64,000 nt of DNA from JBGVSA01 sp041807905 (lineage in GTDB: Bacteria; Pseudomonadota; Gammaproteobacteria; Burkholderiales; Rhodocyclaceae): the NCBI RefSeq assembly GCF_041807905.1, contig NZ_JBGVSA010000002.1, positions 124,001 to 188,000 on the forward strand, in the 5' to 3' direction. The notes below the pieces were generated by a model. That model worked only from the letters and a program-made list of their open reading frames with translations, searched no databases and was not told where the DNA came from. The stretch's first letter is position 1. Each line of letters begins with the position of its first letter. This document shows positions 1 through 6,815 of the stretch, in pieces. The position numbers were made by a program, and so were the translations under genes.

Positions 1-480
1 GCGGACCCGCGCTACCTGGCGCGGCGCATCGTGCGCATGGCGTGGGAAGACATCGGCCTGGCCGACCCGCGCGCCATGCAGATCGCCAACGACGCGGCGC
101 TTACCTACGAGCGTCTCGGCTCGCCGGAAGGCGAACTGGCGCTGGGGCAGGCCGTCATCTACCTTGCCGTGGCAGCCAAGAGCAATGCCGGCTATATGGC
201 TTTTAACGAGGCGATGGCTTTCGTACGGCAGGACAAATCGCGCGAAGTGCCCGTGCATCTGCGCAACGCGCCGACCAAGCTCATGAAGGAGCTCGGTTAC
301 GGGCACGCTTATCGCTACGCCCACGACGAGCCCCACGCCTACGCGGCGGGCGAAACATACTTGCCGGACGGTATCGAAGATCCGGCCTGGTATCAGCCGG
401 TGCCGCGCGGGCTGGAAAGCAAGATCGCCGAAAAAATGGCTTTCCTGCGCAAGCTCGACGACGAAGCCGGCAAGGGTTGA
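1..480 (+). CDS. rarA: RarA/MgsA AAA+ ATPase, C-terminal part (cut by window edge)
   Basis: The reading frame is open from base 1, so only the last 159 residues of the protein are present. They match the C-terminal oligomerisation region of the replication-associated recombination protein A (RarA, MgsA/WRNIP1 family): the segment ARRIVRMAWEDIGLADPRA, the run of helices with GQAVIYLAVAAKSNA, and a tail around HAYRYAHDEPHAYAAGE and YLPD. The ATPase core lies outside the window. RarA acts at stalled replication forks. Only 40 bases separate it from the downstream VOC gene, which has its own ribosome binding site. The family call is from protein resemblance and is strong. Confidence 0.9.
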   Translation, partial: ADPRYLARRIVRMAWEDIGLADPRAMQIANDAALTYERLGSPEGELALGQAVIYLAVAAKSNAGYMAFNEAMAFVRQDKSREVPVHLRNAPTKLMKELGYGHAYRYAHDEPHAYAAGETYLPDGIEDPAWYQPVPRGLESKIAEKMAFLRKLDDEAGKG

Positions 481-520
481 AGCCACGTCGTCATGTGACG
501 ACTTCCCCCGGAGGTTCAGC

Positions 521-898
521 ATGAGCAATTCCCCCTCGCTGCGCAGCTATGCGTATGTTCTGGCCGTGCCCGATCTGGTGCGTACCGCGGAGTACTTCCG
601 CGACGTACTCGGTGTTGTTCCCGAATGGCAGGATGGCGACAACTGGCAGGCGCTCGCGCGCGACGGCGTGCGGGTGATGCTCGGTCACTGTCCGGACGCC
701 TTGCCGCCGCGCGACCTGGGCGATCACAGTTACTTCGCTTACCTGCATGTCGACGACATCGATGCGCTGCACGCCGAACTACTGGGGCGCGGCGCACTCA
801 TTCGCCAGTCGCCGACCGACAAACCCTGGGGCATGCGCGAGATGGCGCTTGAGACGCCCGATGGGCATCGATTGATGGTGGGGCAGGAAATCCGCTAA
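521..898 (+). CDS. VOC superfamily (glyoxalase/bleomycin-resistance fold) protein
   Basis: A 125-residue protein, the usual length for a single-domain VOC protein with paired beta-alpha-beta-beta-beta modules. The first module begins near SYAYVLAVPDLVRTAEYFRD and the second near FAYLHVDDIDALHAEL; the C-terminus ends with the typical ALETPDGHRLMVGQ strand. GGAGG lies six bases before the ATG, which fixes the start. VOC proteins are metal-dependent lyases, dioxygenases or drug-binding proteins; nothing here identifies the substrate, so no function beyond the fold is claimed. The gene may be cotranscribed with rarA and is followed by an intrinsic terminator about 170 bases downstream. Confidence 0.8.
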   Translation: MSNSPSLRSYAYVLAVPDLVRTAEYFRDVLGVVPEWQDGDNWQALARDGVRVMLGHCPDALPPRDLGDHSYFAYLHVDDIDALHAELLGRGALIRQSPTDKPWGMREMALETPDGHRLMVGQEIR

Positions 899-1067
899 TC
901 CGTTTTGGTGGGGCGGGGCGAGAAGCGTCATCCGCCCTCCGTATCTGGAAACCGATGGGACTCAGGAGTTTTCGGTTTCCATTCTGATGAGCACGGTCGG
1001 ACGCAAATCGAGAGCCCCAATCAGGGCGTACAGACAGCGGATGACGCGCCGCTCGTCTGATGAGAAC

Positions 1068-1101
1068 GCCGCCCCTGCATTGCACCGGGGGCGGCATTTT
1101 T
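1068..1101 (+). terminator. Intrinsic terminator downstream of the VOC gene
   Basis: An eight-base-pair stem, GCCGCCCC (1068-1075) with GGGGCGGC (1088-1095), a 12-base loop and ATTTTT immediately after. The T-run is on the plus strand, so it ends transcription coming from the rarA/VOC side, just before the end of the convergent cdsA-like gene. Confidence 0.7.
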
Positions 1102-1114
1102 CGCTGAACAGCGC

Positions 1115-2050
1115 CTAGGGCGTAAACCAGTAGCGGGTCAGGTGGAAGAAGATCGGCGCCGAAAATGCCAGCGAGTCCAACCGATCAAGCACGCCCCCGT
1201 GCCCGGGAATGCCATTGCCCCAATCCTTGGCCCCGAGCGAGCGTTTGACTGCAGAGAGAATCAGCCCGCCAAAGAAACCCGTAATCACGACGACCAGCGA
1301 CAGCGCGCAGGCTTGCCAGGCCGTGAACGGGGTGACGCCGTGCAGTGCCGCGCCGACCAGTGTTGCCAGCACGCCTCCGCCGATGAGCCCTTCCCAGGTT
1401 TTGTTGGGGCTAAGGATCGGTGCAACTTTGCTTTTGCCAAAGAGCTTGCCGCACACGTATTGCAGGACGTCGGATAGTTGAGCCACGAGCAGGAAGTAGA
1501 CCAGCAGCGTGCCGTTGGCGGTGTCGTACCCCGCAATCGGCAGGAAAAGCAGGGCGGGGATGTGGCTGACGCCGTAAACGCAGACCATGATCGCCCATTG
1601 GATCTTCGCGCAGCGTGAAAGATAGTCCTCCGTATCCTGTGCAAGCGTGCTTGCCGTCGGCAGCAGGAAGAAGCCATACACCGGCAGCAATATGGAAAAC
1701 AGCCCGTACCAATCCATGGCAACAAGCGCGAATTGCACCGGGATGGCAACGAAAAACGCGCTGAACATCGCAAGCCTGTCTCCGGGGCGGGTCGGCGTCA
1801 GAGACAGAAATTCCCTCAATGCCAGGAACGAGGCAATCGCAAACAAGGCGGTGGCCGTCGTTCGCCCTATGGCAATAAAAGGCAGCGTGACTGCCACCAA
1901 TATCCACCATGCATTGATGCGCTGGTTGAGGTTGACCACCGTGGCGTTGTCACCGCCTGCCTTCCAGGCAATGGCGCGACCGATGAGCGTGGCCATGGAG
2001 AGGAAAGCAACGATGCCAAATGCGAGCGACCAGAACGGCGTATTGATCAT
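1115..2050 (-). CDS. CdsA-like phosphatidate cytidylyltransferase (membrane)
   Basis: 311 residues with about eight hydrophobic segments. Near the C-terminus is the full cytidylyltransferase signature: KRSLGAKDWGNGIPGHGG followed by VLDRLDS, with the upstream motif SPNKTWEG also present. The expected reaction is CTP plus phosphatidate to CDP-diacylglycerol plus pyrophosphate, in the inner membrane. It is the last gene of a three-gene run and overlaps the upstream plsC-like gene by four bases (ATGA), so the two are translationally coupled. Because it sits with a CDP-alcohol phosphotransferase-like protein and an acyltransferase, I read it as a second, accessory enzyme like E. coli YnbB rather than the housekeeping CdsA, which in Burkholderiales lies with uppS/dxr/rseP. 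That reading is inference. Confidence 0.85.
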   Translation of the reverse strand: MINTPFWSLAFGIVAFLSMATLIGRAIAWKAGGDNATVVNLNQRINAWWILVAVTLPFIAIGRTTATALFAIASFLALREFLSLTPTRPGDRLAMFSAFFVAIPVQFALVAMDWYGLFSILLPVYGFFLLPTASTLAQDTEDYLSRCAKIQWAIMVCVYGVSHIPALLFLPIAGYDTANGTLLVYFLLVAQLSDVLQYVCGKLFGKSKVAPILSPNKTWEGLIGGGVLATLVGAALHGVTPFTAWQACALSLVVVITGFFGGLILSAVKRSLGAKDWGNGIPGHGGVLDRLDSLAFSAPIFFHLTRYWFTP

Positions 2051-2691
2051 TTCGGGGATGACGAAAATTGATGTGGCGCCAACTCGCAGACCGCTTGTCG
2101 TGCGCGTGTGAGAAATGCCGGCTTCGATTCTTCTGCAATCCGCGACAGCGCTGCGCCGAAATGCACGCGATTGATCAGCGGCAGGACGAGCAGAGACCCC
2201 TTGGGAAGGGTGCGGTTGGGATTTTCCAGATAGGTCGGAACGAGTGCGATGCGCGGGAACTCCTCAGCCAATCGGAAAATTCCACTCTTGAACTCATCGG
2301 GCAATGCACCGTTGTGACGCGTGCCCTCCGGAAAGAAGATCAGCGAAGCGCCTTCTTGCAGGGCCTGGCGTACCGGGGCCAGGGCGTCCTCCCCAACCTT
2401 GCCATGGCGGTTAATAAAAACGACGTTCAGCACGCGTTCTGCGATCCAGCGTCGTATCCGCCCGTTCCCCCAGTAGTCCATGGCCGCCACCGGTCGTACG
2501 CGCATACGCCACCGCAACGGCAGCGCGGCAAGCAAGACCACTGTATCGAGATGACTGGAATGATTGGCGAAGAAGATGGCCTGTGCGGTGGTCGTGCTGA
2601 CGCCGTTGGCGGGGACGGCGCCCACCAGCAACCGTACCAACGAGCACAGCAATTCTCGTGCGACGAGCTCCGAACGGGGACGAGGATTCAT
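2047..2691 (-). CDS. PlsC-family lysophospholipid acyltransferase
   Basis: 214 residues from the ATG at 2691; the frame is open further upstream but that part is low-complexity Arg-rich and overlaps the previous gene's end. Catalytic motif I is NHSSHLD (His44, Asp49, the H-x4-D dyad) and motif III is FPEGTR (120-125). These are the hallmark of 1-acyl-glycerol-3-phosphate acyltransferases, which transfer an acyl group to lysophosphatidate or a related acceptor at the membrane. The gene is in the middle of the phospholipid module, 56 bases after the CDP-alcohol phosphotransferase-like gene, and it overlaps the cdsA-like gene. Its true acceptor is unknown. Confidence 0.85.
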   Translation of the reverse strand: MNPRPRSELVARELLCSLVRLLVGAVPANGVSTTTAQAIFFANHSSHLDTVVLLAALPLRWRMRVRPVAAMDYWGNGRIRRWIAERVLNVVFINRHGKVGEDALAPVRQALQEGASLIFFPEGTRHNGALPDEFKSGIFRLAEEFPRIALVPTYLENPNRTLPKGSLLVLPLINRVHFGAALSRIAEESKPAFLTRARQAVCELAPHQFSSSPK

Positions 2692-2747
2692 GCGTCTACT
2701 TTTCCCTTTTGTGGCGATGCGCGTGCCCGGCTGCGCCGTTCCGTACG

Positions 2748-3371
2748 TCAGCGTGCGACGAGTTGTTCGGCGATCGCGCGCGTGCGCCGCCAGCAGGTCC
2801 ACGCGGAACCGACAACAATGGCCCAGAGCGCGCCTTGGGCGACGTACAGGCATGCTGCGGCCTGCAGGCCGGCCGCACCCACCAGCATGGCAATCAGTCC
2901 GAGGGTGACGGCGGCCATGCGGTGCTGTTTGGCCATCGGGCCGGAAAAGCTCTGAATCTGACCGAGCGCGCCACCAAAGACTCTGATGTAAGCGGTCAGG
3001 GCGGCGAGCAACGCGGCAAGCCAGCCGATGGGCGAAAGCTGTACGCCATAACCGAACGCAATCAGGATGATCGAATCGGCAATGCGGTCAGGAAACTCGT
3101 TGTAGAGCGCCCCCAGTGCGGTGCTCTTGCCGCCCTCGACGGCGACGAGGCCGTCGATGACGTTGGCAAGGAGCCGCAATTGCACGCCGGCAATCGCGAG
3201 CACGATGCCCATCATGCCGCCGATGACAAACAAGCCGATGGGTACGAGTGCGGCAAACACGCAGCTCGACACGGAAATCTGGTTCGGCGTTACCGCCGAG
3301 TTGGCCAAGCCACGGGCGATTGCGCGAATGACACCACTGTCGCGGGAAGAGACTTTTCTTCGTTCCATCAT
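2748..3371 (-). CDS. CDP-alcohol phosphotransferase-like membrane protein (YnbA-like)
   Basis: 207 residues with several membrane segments. The CDP-OH-P active-site pattern is recognisable but altered: N70-x2-D73-G74-x2-A77-V78 and then G88-x3-N91-x3-D95, where classical enzymes have D-x2-D-G-x2-A-R and G-x3-D-x3-D. Thus two of the four metal-binding Asp positions are Asn, and the Arg is Val. From memory, E. coli YnbA carries the same two Asn changes and also lies beside a CdsA-like gene, so the Asn pattern may define a subfamily; the Arg-to-Val change looks additional. It is the first gene of the three-gene run. Substrate and even catalytic activity are open. Confidence 0.7.
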   Translation of the reverse strand: MMERRKVSSRDSGVIRAIARGLANSAVTPNQISVSSCVFAALVPIGLFVIGGMMGIVLAIAGVQLRLLANVIDGLVAVEGGKSTALGALYNEFPDRIADSIILIAFGYGVQLSPIGWLAALLAALTAYIRVFGGALGQIQSFSGPMAKQHRMAAVTLGLIAMLVGAAGLQAAACLYVAQGALWAIVVGSAWTCWRRTRAIAEQLVAR

Positions 3372-3921
3372 CGTTCAAAAGTATGACGTCCATGCGAACG
3401 GCATCTGCCTGTCGCCGCGTGCGCGAAGGCTGGCACGAGCGGGATGTTTTCACCGTCAGCACGGCGAGCCGACGAGCAGGCATCGGGAAGGACGCAACGG
3501 TCTGCAGATACAGATGTTGGCAAATGCCAGTTGCTATTTGCTGTGAAGTTCGCACTGCGGGAAACGCCGGAAAATTATCCCTAAACTCGGGCTGCTCGGG
3601 GCACGCGCGCCATTGCGACAAATCAAGGTACCGCTTACGCTGACTGGCGTCCGAGAGCCCGCTCTGGCCAAGGAAGATCGCGGCCGACTGGCTCGGCGCC
3701 CGAGCGCTGCGCGGCGTGTGCAGAGAAGCATGACGACGAAGACCTCCCTGACCCTGCAGCCGAACTGGCTGCCCCGATGCGGAGGGCCGGCGGGGCACGT
3801 ATTGCAGTCGCGGCGGATCGGCGCTGCCTTGGCGTCAGGCCGACCTTGGTCGTACCCGCACGTCCGTCACGGCGAACAAATCAGGCGGCGGACTTCCTGC
3901 GCTCGATCCAGCGCTGCCGAT
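3372..3921. other. 550-base gap with no convincing gene
   Basis: The stretch lies between the start of the phospholipid module and the end of thiD. Both strands have open frames up to about 130 residues, but they are Arg/Ala/Ser-rich, lack ribosome binding sites and resemble no family I know. Some AT-rich patches (near 3575-3590 and 3530-3540) could hold the promoter for the minus-strand phospholipid module; I cannot place a confident -35/-10 pair. Confidence 0.5.
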
Positions 3922-4719
3922 TCACCACCATTGATGAAAGTGATGCACCGGCCCAATCCCATGGCCCACATCCAAGCGATCCGCCGCCTCCAGCGCTGAC
4001 TGCAAATACGCCCGCGCGGCGACGACCGTTGTCACCCAATCCGCATGTTTCGGACGCAATGCTGCCAGTGCAGCCGACAAGGTGCACCCCGTGCCGTGCG
4101 TGTTGCGGGTGGCGACGCGGGGATGCACGATGCGCGCCTCGCCCTCGGGCGTGATCAGCCAGTCGGGGCTGTCGACGGCGTCGAGATGGCCGCCCTTCAT
4201 CAGTACGGCCTGTGCGCCGGCTTCGATCAGTGCCAATCCCTGGCGATGCATCTCTTCTTCATCCTCTGCCACGTCGCAATCGAGCAGCGCGGCGGCTTCG
4301 GGCAGGTTGGGGGTGATGATCGATGCCAATGGCATCAGACGGTCGCGGATCGCGGCGACGGCGTCTGCCGCGAGCAGGCGATGTCCGCCCTTGGCGACCA
4401 TGACCGTATCGAGCACGACGTACGCGGGGCGATGGCGTTCGATGCCTTCGGCCACGGCGTGCACGATGCCAGCGTTGGCCAGCATGCCGAACTTGACTGC
4501 ATCGACACGAATGTCCGAGAACACGGCGTCCATCTGCGCGGCGACGAATTCCGGCGGAACCGGCTGCACGTCCGTCACGCCGCGCGTGTTCTGTGCAGTG
4601 AGCGCGGTCAGCACGCTCATGCCGTAGGCCCCCAGCGCCGAGAAGGTCTTGAGGTCGGCCTGGATGCCGGCGCCGCCGCCCGAATCCGAACCTGCGATGG
4701 TCAACGCGTGGGCGATCAT
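3922..4719 (-). CDS. thiD: Hydroxymethylpyrimidine / phosphomethylpyrimidine kinase
   Basis: 265 residues from the ATG at 4719. It phosphorylates hydroxymethylpyrimidine (HMP) to HMP-P and HMP-PP, the pyrimidine half of thiamine. Ribokinase-fold signatures are clear: LTIAGSDSGGGAGIQADLK at the N-terminus, SIITPNLPEA in the middle, and RNTHGTGCTLSAALAAL near the end with the anion hole and catalytic region. Its start overlaps the end of thiE by four bases (4716-4719), so it is the last gene of a translationally coupled thiM-thiE-thiD salvage operon under the upstream TPP riboswitch. Confidence 0.95.
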   Translation of the reverse strand: MIAHALTIAGSDSGGGAGIQADLKTFSALGAYGMSVLTALTAQNTRGVTDVQPVPPEFVAAQMDAVFSDIRVDAVKFGMLANAGIVHAVAEGIERHRPAYVVLDTVMVAKGGHRLLAADAVAAIRDRLMPLASIITPNLPEAAALLDCDVAEDEEEMHRQGLALIEAGAQAVLMKGGHLDAVDSPDWLITPEGEARIVHPRVATRNTHGTGCTLSAALAALRPKHADWVTTVVAARAYLQSALEAADRLDVGHGIGPVHHFHQWW

Positions 4720-5351
4720 GTTCTTGCTCCCGAAATGGCGTGTGCGAGTGCATGGGTTGCCGTCGGCACGTCCGGTTGGCCGCAGATGGCGGACACGACG
4801 GCGACGCCATCGGCGCCCGCAGCGATCAACGCTGCCGTATTGCCGGCATGGATGCCGCCGATGGCGACCACCGGGCACGGCTTGGCGCGCATGAGCGCGG
4901 CGAACGCATCCAGTCCAAGGGCGGGGGCGGCATCGGGCTTGGTGCTGGTGGGCAGCACCGGGCCGACGCCGAGGTAATCGATGAGATCGAGCGGGGCGCT
5001 GCTCCATTGCGCGGCGTCCGATACCGAAAAGCCGAGCAGCTTGTGCGGGCCGATGAGCGCGCGTGCGGCGTCAGGCGGTAGATCGTCCTGCCCGATGTGG
5101 ATGCCGTCCGCATCCACGGCCAGCGCGACGTCGATCTGGTCATTGATGATGAGCGGCACGCCGCGCGGTGCGAGCAAAGCCTTGAGCCGCGTGGCGGCCT
5201 CGAACCATTGGCGTTTCTTCCAGTCGGGCGCGCGCAATTGCACGATGGTGACACCTGCGTCGATTGCATGGCGCGTCGTGTCGATCATGCCGTCGACGCC
5301 GCCGCACAGGTCGGGGTCGAGCACGAGGTAGAGCGAGAGATCGAATCGCAT
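4716..5351 (-). CDS. thiE: Thiamine-phosphate synthase
   Basis: 211 residues from the ATG at 5351. It joins HMP-PP with hydroxyethylthiazole phosphate to give thiamine phosphate. The TIM-barrel signatures are visible: VTIVQLRAPDW early, LIINDQIDVAL and DGIHIGQDDLP in the middle, DYLGVGPVLPTSTK (the flexible pyrophosphate loop) and VAIGGIHAGNTAALIAAGAD with the phosphate-binding glycines. The start codon overlaps the stop of thiM (base 5351) and its end overlaps thiD, giving strict translational coupling across the operon. Confidence 0.95.
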   Translation of the reverse strand: MRFDLSLYLVLDPDLCGGVDGMIDTTRHAIDAGVTIVQLRAPDWKKRQWFEAATRLKALLAPRGVPLIINDQIDVALAVDADGIHIGQDDLPPDAARALIGPHKLLGFSVSDAAQWSSAPLDLIDYLGVGPVLPTSTKPDAAPALGLDAFAALMRAKPCPVVAIGGIHAGNTAALIAAGADGVAVVSAICGQPDVPTATHALAHAISGART

Positions 5352-6160
5352 CACACGATCCGGCTGCGCAGTTCGTCCGGGTCCATGGCGTAGAGCGCAT
5401 CGAGGAACGCGGCCTTGAATGAACCCGGACCGGCGCTCGTTGCCAGGGCGCGCTCGCCCGCGAGGCCGGCCATGGCACAGGCCGATGCAACCGCCGTGAG
5501 CCGATCCTGCGCGCCGGCGGTGAATGCCGCGACGAGCGCCGACAGGGCGCAGCCGGTGCCGACCACGCGTGTCATGAGCGGGTGCCCCCAAGGCGTGGCG
5601 AGTATGCGGTCGCCGTCGGTGATGTAATCGACTTCACCTGTCACCGCCACGATGGCGCCGGTGTCGCGTGCCAGTTCGCAGGCCGCCTCCAGCGCCGCGT
5701 TCGAGCCTGCCGTGCTGTCGACGCCGCGCCCCGCGCCGCCCAGTCCCGCAAGCGCGAGGATTTCTGAAGCATTGCCGCGGATGGCTGTGGCGCCCTGCGC
5801 GAGCAGGTCACGGCAGGCGTCGGTGCGATATGCCAGCACGCCGGCGGCGACCGGGTCGAGCGTCCACGGCACGCCAGCCGCATGCGCAGCGGCGACGGCC
5901 ACGCGCATGGCGGCAAGGCGGGCAGGGTAGAGCGTGCCGACGTTGATGAGCACGGCGCCCGACATGGCGGCGAAGGTGGCGGCTTCTTCTTCGGCAACGA
6001 TCATTGCCGGCGCCGCACCGGCCGCGAGCAGGACGTTGGCGGTGATCTCCTGCACCACTTCGTTGGTGAGGATATGCACGAGGGGCGAGGCCGCGCGCAG
6101 GCGTTCGAGTTCGCTGGCCAGTGTACCCAGCGCGAGCGTGGTAGGTGTCGAGTCTTGCAT
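5351..6160 (-). CDS. thiM: Hydroxyethylthiazole kinase
   Basis: 269 residues. It phosphorylates 4-methyl-5-hydroxyethylthiazole, a salvage step. Family marks are SPLVHILTNEVVQEITANVLL near the N-terminus, a ribokinase-type AVTGEVDYITDG strand, and RVVGTGCALSALVAAF with the GTGC anion hole. It is the first gene of the operon and lies directly behind a TPP riboswitch whose expression platform can hide its ribosome binding site (GGAG, within 6164-6169). Having thiM rather than thiC first suggests a salvage-oriented unit; thiC, thiG and thiO are not in this window. Confidence 0.95.
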   Translation of the reverse strand: MQDSTPTTLALGTLASELERLRAASPLVHILTNEVVQEITANVLLAAGAAPAMIVAEEEAATFAAMSGAVLINVGTLYPARLAAMRVAVAAAHAAGVPWTLDPVAAGVLAYRTDACRDLLAQGATAIRGNASEILALAGLGGAGRGVDSTAGSNAALEAACELARDTGAIVAVTGEVDYITDGDRILATPWGHPLMTRVVGTGCALSALVAAFTAGAQDRLTAVASACAMAGLAGERALATSAGPGSFKAAFLDALYAMDPDELRSRIV

Positions 6161-6163
6161 GAT

Positions 6164-6186
6164 GGCTCCTGGCGTGTGCGGGAGCC
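6164..6186 (-). promoter_or_regulatory. Hairpin sequestering the thiM ribosome binding site
   Basis: On the minus strand GGCTCC (6181-6186), directly after the riboswitch aptamer, can pair with GGAGCC (6164-6169), which contains the thiM Shine-Dalgarno GGAG four bases from the ATG. The loop is 11 bases. This is the layout of a translational-type TPP expression platform. The pairing is seen in the sequence; its use as the switch is inferred. Confidence 0.6.
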
Positions 6187-6194
6187 GGTGAAGA

Positions 6195-6270
6195 CTTCCC
6201 TACGCCGGCATGATCCGGATCAGGTGATGCGGGTGTGTCTCAGTCCTCGCATCAGCGAGGACACCCCGAG
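6195..6270 (-). ncRNA. TPP riboswitch (THI element) ahead of thiM
   Basis: Read on the minus strand, the element has the conserved THI-box core in the right order: CGGGGTG, a variable hairpin closed by CCTCGC/GCGAGG, ACTGAGA, ACACCCG, then ACCTGATCCGGATCATGCC and GGCGTAGGGAAG. These correspond to P1, P3, J2-4 (CUGAGA) and the P4/P5 helix that holds the pyrophosphate. It ends about 35 bases before the thiM start. Binding of thiamine pyrophosphate is expected to lower expression of thiM-thiE-thiD. Confidence 0.95.
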
Positions 6271-6347
6271 TCAGGTGCGCATTGTCCGCTTGTGCCGGCG
6301 GCTGGACAAGCTGCGTGGTCACCGATGTGACCACGCCTTGGCGGATA

Positions 6348-6815
6348 TCAGAGGAAGCGATCCAGCAGCTTGCGGCTGTGGCGGTCGAGCGAGAGCAGGT
6401 CGCGCAGCAGAAACTGGATGCCGTGGATGTCGGCGATCAACAGCGTGGTGGCGGACAGGCGCCGGATGTCCTCTTCGCCCTTGAGCACCAGGCGCGTCGG
6501 GCCGCGATCGGTGTCGACGTCCCATGTGCTGGGCGTGGCGAAAGTCGACACGCTCTTGAGGCGCAGGATGCGTGGCATGAATTCGCGGCTGGCGAGTTCT
6601 TCTTCGACCAGCGTGCGGGTGTCGTCCGGCAGGTCGCCGAGCCTGTCGATCCACGCCAATTCGTGGCCGTCGCCGCTGACGATCGAGATGCTCTCCTGCG
6701 GCGCGGCGATGGGAAAGGCGCGCACCGGTGTGACGGCCTCCGAAACGGTGCCGTCGGCGGCAACGAAGTTGAGGCGACCGAGCGCGTCGCGCCGCAGTGT
6801 CCAATCGAGCGTCAT
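6348..6815 (-). CDS. DUF1854 protein, cyanophycin-metabolism associated
   Basis: 155 residues from the ATG at 6815, which overlaps the end of the ABC transporter gene by four bases. The protein is soluble, with no signal peptide, and contains the conserved DUF1854 features I recognise: DALGRLNFVAADG, IDRLGDLP, a basic segment REFMPRILRLKSVSTFATPS and the end IADIHGIQFLLRDLLSLDRHS. This family is repeatedly found next to cyanophycin synthetases and the same ABC exporter in betaproteobacteria; its biochemical role is unknown to me. Coupling to the transporter suggests the two act together. Confidence 0.8.
   Translation of the reverse strand: MTLDWTLRRDALGRLNFVAADGTVSEAVTPVRAFPIAAPQESISIVSGDGHELAWIDRLGDLPDDTRTLVEEELASREFMPRILRLKSVSTFATPSTWDVDTDRGPTRLVLKGEEDIRRLSATTLLIADIHGIQFLLRDLLSLDRHSRKLLDRFL

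Noticed and set aside
3613..3999. Possible 128-residue gene in the gap before thiD
   Set aside because: No ribosome binding site, biased low-complexity composition, and it runs into the antisense strand of thiD.
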